64,000 nt of DNA from Armatimonadota bacterium (GTDB lineage: Bacteria; Armatimonadota; Fimbriimonadia; Fimbriimonadales; GBS-DC). A program made the translations under genes and the position numbers. Shown one piece after another: positions 18,943 to 27,229 of the stretch (position 1 is the first letter of the stretch; the number at the start of each line of letters is the position of its first letter). The stretch is from NCBI GenBank assembly GCA_013359125.1, contig JABWCR010000016.1, positions 1 through 64,000 on the forward strand, given 5' to 3'. Below the pieces are notes generated by a model that was not told where the DNA came from, made no database searches, and saw only the letters and a program-made list of their open reading frames with translations.

Positions 18943-19581
18943 ATGAGATTGGTCTTTATAGGGCCGCCCGGAGTCGGCAAGGGCACGCAGGCCAAGCGCC
19001 TTCAAGAGATCACCGGTTCCAACGTATTCTCCACAGGCGATATCCTGCGCGATGCGATGGCGAACGGCACGCCTTTGGGGCTAGAGGCCAAGCGATTCGT
19101 CGAATCGGGCGAATTGGTACCGGACGAGGTCGTCAACGGTCTCATCCGAGAGACCCTCGCGCCGCTGGAGAGCGGCTTCATTCTGGACGGCTACCCTCGG
19201 ACGGTTGCCCAAGGTCGCTTTCTGGAATCGCTTTTGACCGAGTTAGAAAGGCCGTTGGACGCTGTCATCGAATTCGTATTGGACGAAGAGACGCTCGTGC
19301 GACGATTGAGCGGGCGGCGCACCTGTTCTCAATGCGGGGCGATCTTCCATATCGAGGCATCGCCCAGCGCCAAGGGCGATCTCTGCGACAAATGCGGCGG
19401 CAGTCTGACGATCCGAAAGGACGACGAGCCGGAAACGATTCGTAAGCGTCTGATCGTCTATCGAGACCAAACGGCGCCTTTGGTAGGGTTTTATAAAGAG
19501 CGAGGCGCGCATCGGGCCGTATCCGCCGAAGCCTCGCCAGACCAGGTCTTTGCCAGCCTGAAGGAGACTCTCGGGCTGTGA
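18943..19581 (+). CDS. adk: Adenylate kinase, zinc-LID type
   Basis: Adk interconverts ATP + AMP and 2 ADP. The P-loop is GPPGVGKGT (7-15), the AMP site DGYPRT, and the long LID carries four cysteines (CSQCGAIFH and CDKCGG) that would bind zinc. Length is 212 residues. The adk stop overlaps the map start (GTGA). The secY-adk-map-infA order is a classic conserved string. Confidence 0.97.
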   Translation: MRLVFIGPPGVGKGTQAKRLQEITGSNVFSTGDILRDAMANGTPLGLEAKRFVESGELVPDEVVNGLIRETLAPLESGFILDGYPRTVAQGRFLESLLTELERPLDAVIEFVLDEETLVRRLSGRRTCSQCGAIFHIEASPSAKGDLCDKCGGSLTIRKDDEPETIRKRLIVYRDQTAPLVGFYKERGAHRAVSAEASPDQVFASLKETLGL

Positions 19582-20327
19582 TCATCATTAAGAACGAATC
19601 GCAGATCGCCAAGATGCGGAAGGCGGGGCAGATCGTCGCGAGAGCGCTGCGAGAGTGCGCCGAGGCGATCGAGCCGGGCAAGACGACCACGCTCTCGCTG
19701 AACTATCTGGCCGAACGCATTACGCTGCAGATGGGCGGCTTCCCTGCTTTCAAAGGCTACCGCGGTTATCCGGCGTCGCTGTGCGTTTCGGTAAACGAAG
19801 AGATCGTGCACGGCATTCCCGGCCCGCGAGTGCTGGAAGAGGGCGATATCGTCGGCCTTGACATGGGCGTGGTTTACGACGGGTTGATCGGGGATGCGGC
19901 GATCACTGCGCCCGTGGGCAAGATCGACGAAGCGACGGAAAAGTTGTTGAAAGTGACTCAGCAGGCTCTGGCAGCCGGTTTGGCCATGGCGACGCCCGAG
20001 TATCGCGTGGGAGACATATCGAACGCGATCCAGCGCACGGCCGAGAGCCAGGGCTACTCGTTGGCCGAAGGTTTGCAGGGCCATGGCGTGGGAGTCAACG
20101 TTCACGAGGAGCCGAGCGTCCCCAATATAGGGCGCCCCGGCAAAGGCCCCCGGTTGCGGCCCGGCATGACGATCGCGATCGAACCGATGGTCTGCATGGG
20201 CAGGCCCCAGACCGTTTGTTTGCCAGATCAATGGACGGTCGTAACCAGAGACGGGTGTCCTTCCGCCCATTTTGAGCACACCGTGGCCATCACGGAGACA
20301 GGCTGCGAGATATTGACGATAGAGTGA
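19578..20327 (+). CDS. map: Methionine aminopeptidase, type I
   Basis: MetAP removes the initiator methionine. Metal-site motifs include VGLDMGVVYDGLIGDAA, GHGVGVNVHEEPSV and TIAIEPMV. The 249-residue length and absence of an N-terminal extension indicate the bacterial type Ia. The start is GTG overlapping the adk stop by four bases. Confidence 0.96.
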   Translation: MIIIKNESQIAKMRKAGQIVARALRECAEAIEPGKTTTLSLNYLAERITLQMGGFPAFKGYRGYPASLCVSVNEEIVHGIPGPRVLEEGDIVGLDMGVVYDGLIGDAAITAPVGKIDEATEKLLKVTQQALAAGLAMATPEYRVGDISNAIQRTAESQGYSLAEGLQGHGVGVNVHEEPSVPNIGRPGKGPRLRPGMTIAIEPMVCMGRPQTVCLPDQWTVVTRDGCPSAHFEHTVAITETGCEILTIE

Positions 20328-20350
20328 GGAGCGCAAGCGAGAGGTAACGA

Positions 20351-20575
20351 ATGGCGCGACAAGAAGACAAAGGCATCGAAGTCGAAGGCACGGTGATCGA
20401 GTGCCTGTCCAACCTGAAGTTCAAGGTCGAGTTGGACAGCGGACACACGATCATCGCCCACATGTCGGGCAGGATGAGGATGCACTACATTCGCATTCTG
20501 CCGGGCGACAAGGTCAAGATTCAGATTTCGCCTTACGATTTGTCGATGGGCCGCATCGTCTATCGATACAAATAG
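20351..20575 (+). CDS. infA: Translation initiation factor IF-1
   Basis: This 74-residue OB-fold protein occupies the ribosomal A site during initiation. The motifs [33 protein letters not shown] and [13 protein letters not shown] are canonical. GAGAGG precedes the ATG. An unusual 87-base gap separates it from rpmJ. Confidence 0.97.
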   Translation: MARQEDKGIEVEGTVIECLSNLKFKVELDSGHTIIAHMSGRMRMHYIRILPGDKVKIQISPYDLSMGRIVYRYK

Positions 20576-20589
20576 AAGATTCGCTCGGG

Positions 20590-20626
20590 TATAATCTCCA
20601 GTCCCGGGTTCGGAGCGGGCTTTTTT
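20590..20626 (+). promoter_or_regulatory. -10-like box and small hairpin with T6 between infA and rpmJ
   Basis: TATAAT at 20590-20595 is followed by CCCG(20603-20606)...CGGG(20616-20619) and TTTTTT (20621-20626). The stem is only four to five base pairs. It could be a weak terminator or attenuator that splits the cluster, or a new promoter for rpmJ onward; no clear -35 box is present. Confidence 0.35.
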
Positions 20627-20662
20627 GCGCCGCGGCTCCGGATAGATCGAGGAGAAAACGAT

Positions 20663-20776
20663 ATGAAAGTACGAGCATCGGTGAAAAAAATGTGCGTGAA
20701 GTGCAAAATCATCAAGCGAAAGGGCGTGGTTCGGGTCATTTGCGAAAACCCGAAGCATAAGCAGCGCCAAGGCTAA
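20663..20776 (+). CDS. rpmJ: 50S ribosomal protein L36
   Basis: This 37-residue L36 starts [19 protein letters not shown] and ends in NPKHKQRQG. Three cysteines and one His give the zinc-ribbon (C+) form. GAGGAG lies before the ATG. It sits in the standard infA-rpmJ-rpsM order. Confidence 0.96.
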   Translation: MKVRASVKKMCVKCKIIKRKGVVRVICENPKHKQRQG

Positions 20777-20790
20777 GGAGGATTTGAGGA

Positions 20791-21171
20791 TTGGCACGAA
20801 TTGCTGGCGTTGATCTGCCCCGAGAGCGAAAGCTCGAGTTCGCATTGCCCGCCATATACGGCATTGGTCCCACCACCACCCGACAGATTTTAGCCGCAAC
20901 CGGCATCAGCGGCGACAAGCGCGTCAAGGACCTCGCCGATACCGAGGTCGCCAAGTTGCGAGAAGAGATCGAGCGCAATTATCGAGTCGAGGGCGACTTG
21001 CGCCGAGAGATCGCGATGAACATCCGTCGCTTGATCGAAATCGGCTGCTACCGAGGCATTCGGCACCGGCGCGGCTTGCCGGTCCGGGGTCAGCGCACCC
21101 GCACCAACGCGCGCATTCGCAAGGGTCCGAAGCGCACCGTCAGCACTGGACGACGACGCAAGACCAAGTAA
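20791..21171 (+). CDS. rpsM: 30S ribosomal protein S13
   Basis: S13 contacts the 50S subunit and P-site tRNA from the small-subunit head. [20 protein letters not shown] at the N-terminus and the basic tail [19 protein letters not shown] are diagnostic. The start is a TTG at 20791, preceded by GAGGA; family alignment fixes it there. The product is 126 residues. Confidence 0.96.
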   Translation: MARIAGVDLPRERKLEFALPAIYGIGPTTTRQILAATGISGDKRVKDLADTEVAKLREEIERNYRVEGDLRREIAMNIRRLIEIGCYRGIRHRRGLPVRGQRTRTNARIRKGPKRTVSTGRRRKTK

Positions 21172-21189
21172 ATCTCAGGAGACGCATTT

Positions 21190-21582
21190 ATGGCGCGAAA
21201 GGCAAAAACCACACAAGCAAAGAAAGAGCGCAAAAACATCGTTCACGGCGTCGCTCACATTCACGCAACGTTCAACAACACGGTCGTTACCCTGTCCGAT
21301 GCGAGCGGGAACGCCATCGCTTGGGCGAGCGGCGGCACAGTCGGCTTTAAGGGCACCAAGAAGGGGACGCCGTTTGCCGCTCAACTGGCCGCGGAGAACG
21401 CCGCGCGCAAAAGCATGGAGCATGGCGTGAGAAAGATCGACGTGCATGTGAAGGGGCCGGGGCCGGGGCGAGAAACGGCCATCCGAGCCTTGTCCGCAGC
21501 GGGCTTGGAGGTCATCGTGATCAAGGACGTAACGCCCGTGCCGCACAACGGATGCCGCGCTCCGAAGCGCAGGAGAGTATAA
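21190..21582 (+). CDS. rpsK: 30S ribosomal protein S11
   Basis: S11 is a platform protein of the small subunit. [39 protein letters not shown] and the C-terminal [15 protein letters not shown] are family hallmarks. The product is 130 residues. CAGGAG precedes the ATG. It lies directly before rpsD with a three-base gap. Confidence 0.97.
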   Translation: MARKAKTTQAKKERKNIVHGVAHIHATFNNTVVTLSDASGNAIAWASGGTVGFKGTKKGTPFAAQLAAENAARKSMEHGVRKIDVHVKGPGPGRETAIRALSAAGLEVIVIKDVTPVPHNGCRAPKRRRV

Positions 21583-21585
21583 AGG

Positions 21586-22218
21586 ATGTCGGTTATTTGG
21601 GAAGCAAAGTGCAAAATGTGCCGTCGAGCCGGCGCCAAGCTTTTTTTAAAGGGCGATCGATGCTTTAGCAAGAAGTGCTCGTTCGAGACGCGGGCTTTTC
21701 CGCCCGGACAGCACGGCCAGCGCAACAAGGATAGGAAGATCACCGAATTTGCCACACAGCTTCGAGAGAAGCAGAAGCTTCGACAGACCTATCACCTGCG
21801 CGAGGGCCAGTTCCGAGCCTATGTCGAGGAGGCGCAGAGACAGCGCGGCGTTACCGGCGAAGTTCTGGTTCAGTTGCTGGAGATGCGGCTGGACAATGTG
21901 ATTCATCGGATCGGCTGGTCGCCGTCTCGCGGCCAAGCGCGACAGATGGTCGATCATCGCTTTTTCACGGTCAACGGCAAGCGGGTCAACATCCCGTCCT
22001 ATGCCGTGAGGCCGGGCGACGTGATCGGCATTCATGAATCGAAAAGAAGCACCGCGCTCGCCCAGGCGAATGCGGGCAACCTGGTCGACCAGAACCAGCC
22101 CAAGTGGATCGCGATCAATCCTCAGACTTTTGAGGCGACCGTAGTTCGAACGCCCGAACCGGACGAGGTCTCGTCGGAGATCGACGTACAGAAAATCATC
22201 GAGTTCTACAGCCGATAA
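21586..22218 (+). CDS. rpsD: 30S ribosomal protein S4, zinc-binding form
   Basis: S4 nucleates 30S assembly. The N-terminus has CKMCRRAG and CFSKKCSF, giving the four-cysteine zinc site of the C+ form. The S4 RNA-binding domain (LLEMRLDNVIHRIGW...SRGQARQMVDHRFF) follows. The product is 210 residues. In most bacteria rpoA and rplQ come next; here the following gene is a convergent amidohydrolase 17 bases away. Confidence 0.97.
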   Translation: MSVIWEAKCKMCRRAGAKLFLKGDRCFSKKCSFETRAFPPGQHGQRNKDRKITEFATQLREKQKLRQTYHLREGQFRAYVEEAQRQRGVTGEVLVQLLEMRLDNVIHRIGWSPSRGQARQMVDHRFFTVNGKRVNIPSYAVRPGDVIGIHESKRSTALAQANAGNLVDQNQPKWIAINPQTFEATVVRTPEPDEVSSEIDVQKIIEFYSR

Positions 22219-22234
22219 TCGATCGGTTGCGGTC

Positions 22235-23830
22235 TCAAGCGTTCGGCAAGTGTTCGCCCGCGATGACCACGCCCAGGCATCGAGACTTGAGTATCTCTGC
22301 TTCGGGGATGGCCATGATGTCGCGGTCGAAGACCGTCATGTCGGCCAACATGCCTGGAGAGAGCCTGCCGCGCAAGTTTTCTTCGAACGCCGCATAGGAC
22401 GCCCACATGGTAAACATCTTGAGGGCTGTCGTTCGATCGACTTTCTGCTCGGGATGCCATCCCGGGCCCGAATAGCCTTTGAGGTCCTTGCGAGCGACCG
22501 CGGCATAGAACTCAATCAACGGGTCGCCCTTTTCCACCGGCGCATCCGATCCACCGGCGATGATGGAGCCGGTCTGGAGGAACTTCTGCCATACGTAGCC
22601 GCGTCCCATTCGCTCAATGCCAATGCGACTGGGGGCGAAGTGCAGATCGCCGATAGCGTGCGACGGTTGCATGGAGGGGATGATGCCCAATCTCTTGAAT
22701 CGCGGCACGTCGTCGGGATGTACGATCTGCGCGTGCTCTATTCGCCAGCGCGGGGCCGCAACTTTGCGGCGCGATCGGGGCACAGCGGCCAAGGCCTCTT
22801 CGTACCAGTCGAGAATGGTGCGGTTGGCCAAGTCGCCAATGGCATGGGTTTCGATCTGGATGCCTTTTACCAGGGCTTCCTTCAAGAGCGGCAGAGCAGT
22901 CTCCTTGCGCAACGTCAGAAAGCCGCTCGTATCGTGGTCGGCATAAGGTTCTAGCAAAGCAGCGCCCTTTGATCCTAGGGCGCCGTCGATCACTAGTTTG
23001 ATCGTCCGCAAGGTGAACCTGCGGCCGGACTCGCCTATAATCGCGCCCTCCTTTAACAACCGGCCGGCCTCCGATTGTCCGCGCACCGCGTTATAGATGC
23101 GCAGTTTCATCTCTCCCTTGCGAATCATGTCGCGGACGATATCGACTTCGGCGTAGCTGTTGCCAGCGATGTGGACCTGCGTCCAGCCCAGTTCGACGCT
23201 CTTTTGCGCGCCGATCGCCAGCGCTTGGCGAGGGTCCACGCTTTCGCTTCGGACCCTTACCAGGCTCATCGCGCTGTCCAGCAACATGCCGGTCGGCTCG
23301 CCGTCCTTATCCCGCATGATCTCGCCGCCAAAGGGATTCGGAGTCGATTTCGTAACGCCGCTCAATTCCAGCGCCTTGCTGTTTGCGACTCCGCCGTGCC
23401 CATCGGCGCGCGTCAGAAAGACCGGAACGTCTCTCGAGACGGTATCCAGCTGCTGTCGCGTCGGGAACGCCGGCGGCTTCCAATGGGTTTCGATCCATCC
23501 GCGTCCGGTTACCCATTCGCCTGGCTTAGCGCGATCTATGCGCTGTTTCAGCTTCGACAAAAGCTCCTCGATACCGGACAGGCCTTCCAGATTGAGCGTC
23601 AGCTCGCGTTCGCCCACGCCGGACAGGTGGTAGTGGCTGTCGGTAAGGCCGGGCACAACCGTTGCGCCCTTCAGGTCGATCATCTGGGCGTCTCGTCCTG
23701 CTGCGCGTCGCGCGTCGTCGTTCGATCCAATTGCCAGAACGCGGTCGCCATCGACGACCACCGCCTGTACTTTTGGTCGGCGCGAATCGAGCGTGTGGAC
23801 GACCCCGTTGACAAAGGCTTTCCTGGGCAT
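22235..23830 (-). CDS. Amidohydrolase family 3 protein (YtcJ-like)
   Basis: This 531-residue metal-dependent hydrolase has the HxH metal motif in GLTDSHYHLSG, a later IETHAIGDLANR and the C-terminal SDAPVEKGDP aspartate segment. The YtcJ/Amidohydro_3 group includes N-substituted formamide deformylases, but the substrate here is unknown. No signal peptide is visible, so it is cytoplasmic. It converges on rpsD with no visible terminator between. Confidence 0.85.
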   Translation of the reverse strand: MPRKAFVNGVVHTLDSRRPKVQAVVVDGDRVLAIGSNDDARRAAGRDAQMIDLKGATVVPGLTDSHYHLSGVGERELTLNLEGLSGIEELLSKLKQRIDRAKPGEWVTGRGWIETHWKPPAFPTRQQLDTVSRDVPVFLTRADGHGGVANSKALELSGVTKSTPNPFGGEIMRDKDGEPTGMLLDSAMSLVRVRSESVDPRQALAIGAQKSVELGWTQVHIAGNSYAEVDIVRDMIRKGEMKLRIYNAVRGQSEAGRLLKEGAIIGESGRRFTLRTIKLVIDGALGSKGAALLEPYADHDTSGFLTLRKETALPLLKEALVKGIQIETHAIGDLANRTILDWYEEALAAVPRSRRKVAAPRWRIEHAQIVHPDDVPRFKRLGIIPSMQPSHAIGDLHFAPSRIGIERMGRGYVWQKFLQTGSIIAGGSDAPVEKGDPLIEFYAAVARKDLKGYSGPGWHPEQKVDRTTALKMFTMWASYAAFEENLRGRLSPGMLADMTVFDRDIMAIPEAEILKSRCLGVVIAGEHLPNA

Positions 23831-23902
23831 GGTTATCGCTTTCCCTCTGCTTTGAAAGGTTCTGCGCCCGCGCCTCCCAATCCTGCCGGGAGGGCAGCCG
23901 TC

Positions 23903-25150
23903 CTATTGGACGCTCCTGGTACCCAACAGCCCCAACAGTTCGGAGAGGTTGTGGGCGGTTTTCATGCCCCCGGACAGCAGGCGGCGCCAGGTCTCGGCCG
24001 CTTTGCCCTGGCTAAAGTCGCGCTCCTCGATTTGGTCGCCGTCTATTGCGATGCAGGGCTTCCCTTGCTCCAAAGCGGAGAAGACGAGGCTTAGCGCCGA
24101 GAGATTGCCCGAGCCGAATGGGACGGGCGCGACGACGACGGCGATCGCTTTTTGGATCAGTTCGGCGGCCCGCTCAAGAGCCTTGTCCGAGTAGGGCTCA
24201 AAGGGCGTTTCGGTCGCGACCTCGAGACCGAGCGAACGCGCCGCTTCTTCATCCGTATCCATCTGATTGAGCGGTCCGAGCGTTACCTGGTATCCGGCCT
24301 CAAGCAAGGGGTAAATGTATCGCGATCCCGTTCCGCCGCCGCATATCAGATGCACTCTGGGCGCGCCGGGGTCGATTTCGGCTCGCCACTGACCGGCCAA
24401 GGGATAGACGAGCGGACGGGCGGTGATCGGATGGGCGCGCACCAGCACCGATCCGCCATAGGCCTGAGCCAAGCGCGATTCGGTCAGCACGCTCTCAGGC
24501 TCGCCGGTCTCGACAATCTGGCCCTGGTTCATCAGCGCGATGCGGTCGGCAAACTCGGATGCCAGATTCAGGTCGTGAATGGCGGCCAGCGCGCCAATGC
24601 CCTGCTCTCGGGTCCAGCGCCGAACTTTCGAGAGTATTTCCGACTGTCGGCGAAGGTCGAGACTTGCGGTCGGCTCGTCCAAAAGCAGAATCTGCGCTTG
24701 CTGGGCCAAAGCGCGAGCGAGGATCGTCAATTGGCGCTCTCCGCCGCTGAGTTGCGAGAAGGGTCTATCGCCCAGCGCTTCGATGCCTGCTTCTTGAAGG
24801 GCTCTCGATACCGCATGGGCGTTTTCTGTCGCCGTCGCATTGTGGGGATAGCGGCCCATGGCGACCATCTCGCGAACGGTGAAGCCCAAGTCGTTCGGCA
24901 ACAATTGGGGCACATAAGCGACTTGCGTCGCAAAGCGTTTTGGCAGAATGTCGTCGATGGCTTGATCCCCGAATCGCACTTTGCCCGTTATGGGCTTAAG
25001 GGCGCGGGCAAGAAGCTTGATCAGGGTCGATTTGCCGCTGCCGTTGGGCCCGATCAGGGCTACAAACTCGCCTTGGTCGACCGAAACGGAAACCGAGCGA
25101 AGAACCGGCTTATCGTCGTAGCCCGCGCTCACCTCTTCGGCGCGAAGCAT
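23903..25150 (-). CDS. FecE/BtuD-type ABC ATPase with an extra C-terminal Rossmann-like domain
   Basis: Residues 1-~255 form an ABC ATPase of the iron-siderophore/heme/cobalamin type, with Walker A GPNGSGKST (34-42), signature LSGGERQ and Walker B ILLLDEP. From ~residue 265 a second domain begins with VHLICGGGTGSRYIY and continues to 415 with APVPFGSGNLSAL; it looks like a nucleotide- or cobamide-binding alpha/beta fold of unknown role. No permease or binding protein is nearby. The oxidoreductase gene upstream starts a few bases away on the same strand. Confidence 0.82.
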   Translation of the reverse strand: MLRAEEVSAGYDDKPVLRSVSVSVDQGEFVALIGPNGSGKSTLIKLLARALKPITGKVRFGDQAIDDILPKRFATQVAYVPQLLPNDLGFTVREMVAMGRYPHNATATENAHAVSRALQEAGIEALGDRPFSQLSGGERQLTILARALAQQAQILLLDEPTASLDLRRQSEILSKVRRWTREQGIGALAAIHDLNLASEFADRIALMNQGQIVETGEPESVLTESRLAQAYGGSVLVRAHPITARPLVYPLAGQWRAEIDPGAPRVHLICGGGTGSRYIYPLLEAGYQVTLGPLNQMDTDEEAARSLGLEVATETPFEPYSDKALERAAELIQKAIAVVVAPVPFGSGNLSALSLVFSALEQGKPCIAIDGDQIEERDFSQGKAAETWRRLLSGGMKTAHNLSELLGLLGTRSVQ

Positions 25151-25153
25151 CGA

Positions 25154-26134
25154 CTATCCTATCGCTATGGCTTGGCCGGATTCGAACGACTGGACAGCCG
25201 CCTCGATGATTTGAATCGCCGTCCGCGCTTCTTGAGGCTTTACCGCCAGATCTGCCGTGCCCGCTATGGCGCCGGACAGGTTGCGATAAAAATCCTTCCA
25301 ATCGCCTTTGATCATCTCGACCTGCATCTCGCCGCGGACGCCGCCGAACTCGCCTTTGAGCGTCGCCGAGTCCCATTGCCCGACCAGCGCGGCCTTTTCG
25401 CCCCGAACGATCCATCGCGGCTTGCTTTGCCAAGAGACGCAGCCTACGTCCACGGTTGCGGTCGCACCGTTATCGAACTGGCACATCACGGTCGCCTGAG
25501 TTTCGGTATCGACGTTCCAGACGCGATGCTGAAGGTCGGCGAAGACTCGGACCGGGCGCGCGGGCGCCAGCAACCTTGCAATCTGATCCCAAAGATGCGC
25601 GCCCCAGTCGTACAGGTTGCCGCCTCCGTGCTTTTTCTCTCGTCTCCAGCCCATCGGCTCGCCAAACCCATTGACGGTGCTTTCGATCAAGAAGACGTTT
25701 CCCAACAGCCCGCTCTTGACCACGTTCGAGACGGTCAGATAGTCCGAATCCCAGCGGCGATTGTGAAAGACGGTCAGTATTCGGCTTGAATCTTGCGCAG
25801 CGGCGATCATTTCGTCGGCTTCGCGGAGGTTCATGCACATGGGTTTTTCGGTGGCGCAGTGCTTTCCGGCTCGCAGCGCTTGGACGGCGAGAGGCGCGTG
25901 CGTATCGTGCGGCGTAACGAGAACGACGAGGTCTATCGATGGATCGGCGAGGAGCTGCTCGTAAGTTTCGGGCGTGTTGACTTGAAGCTCGTTTCGGGCG
26001 GCCTCTCTGCGCGCTGGATCGGCATCGTAAACGGCGGTCAGATCGAGTCCTTCGACGCTGCGGATGGCCTCTGCATGGAACTTGCCCATGCTATAGGCGG
26101 CGCCATATCCGACGACGGCACAGTTTGCGCTCAC
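25154..26134 (-). CDS. Gfo/Idh/MocA-family oxidoreductase
   Basis: This 326-residue NAD(P)-dependent sugar or inositol dehydrogenase-like enzyme has an N-terminal Rossmann fold (VVGYGAAYSMGKFHAEAI), the catalytic-lysine motif TEKPMC and YDWGAHLWDQ in the C-terminal domain. I start it at the GTG at 26134 because GGAGG lies seven bases upstream and because it overlaps the sigma-factor stop (GTGA). Open frame further upstream is the shadow of the sigma gene. The substrate is unknown. Confidence 0.85.
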   Translation of the reverse strand: MSANCAVVGYGAAYSMGKFHAEAIRSVEGLDLTAVYDADPARREAARNELQVNTPETYEQLLADPSIDLVVLVTPHDTHAPLAVQALRAGKHCATEKPMCMNLREADEMIAAAQDSSRILTVFHNRRWDSDYLTVSNVVKSGLLGNVFLIESTVNGFGEPMGWRREKKHGGGNLYDWGAHLWDQIARLLAPARPVRVFADLQHRVWNVDTETQATVMCQFDNGATATVDVGCVSWQSKPRWIVRGEKAALVGQWDSATLKGEFGGVRGEMQVEMIKGDWKDFYRNLSGAIAGTADLAVKPQEARTAIQIIEAAVQSFESGQAIAIG

Positions 26135-26895
26135 GCAGCTTCCTCCCAATCCGTCAGCCGAGCGCGCATTCGGGCAACGGCTTGGGCATGAAGCTGATAA
26201 ACGCGAGATTCTGAGATGCTCATGACTTGACCGATCTCTCGGAAGGTCAGGCCTTCGTAATAGTAGAGCGCGATGACGACCTTTTCTCGTTCGGGCAGGG
26301 CTTCGATCGATCCGACAAGGGATCGCAGGCGTTCTCGCTCTTCTACCTCGGCGGTCGGATCGCCGCCGGCCGAGAGACAATCGGAAATCAGCACCTGATC
26401 CTCTTCTTCGTTTTGGATCAGGATATTTTCGAGCGACATGACGTTTGCGCGCGAGCCGTCGGAGAGAATCTTGCGATAGTCTTGGACGTTCACTTCCATC
26501 TCGGCGGCGATTTCATCCTCGGTCGCCGGTCGTCCCAGGCGAGTCTCCAGAGCAAAGCATGCGCGATCGAGGGTTTTCATCTTGTCGCGCATCGAGCGCG
26601 GCACCCAGTCTTCGTTGCGCAGCATCTCTAGAACGGCGCCGCGTATGAGCGCAATGGCGAAGGTCTCAAACTTAACGTTTCGGGTGGGATCGAACTGATC
26701 GACCGCCTTAACAAGGCCAACGACGCCGGCGCTGTACACGTCGTCCCACTCGAGGCTGTTGGGCAGGTGGGCCACGACGCGACCTGCCGTGATTTTGACC
26801 AAATGCGAATATTGCTTTATGAGTTGGTCGCGCGACCGCTGGTCGCCCGCCACCTTGTACTTACGCCACGCTTCTTGAGTTGCGACAGTGCTCAT
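26131..26895 (-). CDS. FliA/WhiG-type RNA polymerase sigma factor
   Basis: This 254-residue group 3 sigma factor has region 2 (LIKQYSHLVKITAGRV, DVYSAGVVGLVKAVDQFDP), region 3 (LGRPATEDEIAAEM) and region 4 (ALPEREKVVIALYYYEGLTF, then an HTH ending SRVYQLHAQAV). Group 3 members control flagella (FliA) or development (WhiG). fliL at 35273 fits a motility role but is not linked. A GGGGAGG site precedes the ATG. It is translationally coupled to the downstream oxidoreductase. Confidence 0.9.
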   Translation of the reverse strand: MSTVATQEAWRKYKVAGDQRSRDQLIKQYSHLVKITAGRVVAHLPNSLEWDDVYSAGVVGLVKAVDQFDPTRNVKFETFAIALIRGAVLEMLRNEDWVPRSMRDKMKTLDRACFALETRLGRPATEDEIAAEMEVNVQDYRKILSDGSRANVMSLENILIQNEEEDQVLISDCLSAGGDPTAEVEERERLRSLVGSIEALPEREKVVIALYYYEGLTFREIGQVMSISESRVYQLHAQAVARMRARLTDWEEAA

Positions 26896-26921
26896 TAGCG
26901 TCCTCCCCGGCCTATATGCAG

Positions 26922-26927
26922 ACTATA
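26922..26927 (-). promoter_or_regulatory. -10 box upstream of the sigma-factor gene
   Basis: TATAGT (minus strand) lies in the context GAAGTATAGTCT, 26 bases before the ATG. A similar GAAGTATAATCT context precedes the Ig-repeat gene at 50201. Confidence 0.35.
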
Positions 26928-26957
26928 CTTCAACAACGGTTCTCAATTCCCTTCAAC

Positions 26958-27176
26958 TTACTCTTGCCCAACCTCAGGCTCCTTCTTATCGACCGTTGGT
27001 TCCGGGGGGCGCGTCAGCATCACGGCCCACAGCGCGCCCGCAACCCATCCGATGCTTCCCGACACCAGCGCTCTTGCGATACAGATCGCTGGATCGACTC
27101 CTCCCATGATTCCTGCGGCCAATGCTGCGAGACAAGCCAAGCCGCCGACTATCTTAGGCGCCGCCTGCCAGTTCAT
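26958..27176 (-). CDS. Small two-helix membrane protein
   Basis: The 72-residue protein has two hydrophobic segments (IVGGLACLAALAAGIMGG and IGWVAGALWAVMLT) and a charged C-terminal tail (KKEPEVGQE). No family is recognised. The ATG lacks a good ribosome-binding site, but no longer gene on either strand accounts for the stretch and the hydrophobic pattern looks real. It lies on the minus strand between glgA and the sigma gene. Confidence 0.5.
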   Translation of the reverse strand: MNWQAAPKIVGGLACLAALAAGIMGGVDPAICIARALVSGSIGWVAGALWAVMLTRPPEPTVDKKEPEVGQE

Positions 27177-27191
27177 TTGGATTCATGAGAG

Positions 27192-27219
27192 GGTTGGACG
27201 GCGACAGCGCCGTCCAACC
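27192..27219 (-). terminator. 12-bp perfect hairpin downstream of glgA
   Basis: GGTTGGACGGCG (27192-27203), four loop bases and CGCCGTCCAACC (27208-27219) form a perfect stem just past the glgA stop. No T-run follows on either strand, so it is a GC hairpin that may work with Rho or protect the 3' end. Confidence 0.55.
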
Positions 27220-27229
27220 TGTGTATCGA

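Noticed and set aside
24152-25789. 545-codon plus-strand open frame spanning two minus-strand genes
   Set aside because: It covers the ABC ATPase and Gfo/Idh genes, both with strong motifs. The product is low in recognisable structure, as expected for a GC-rich shadow frame.
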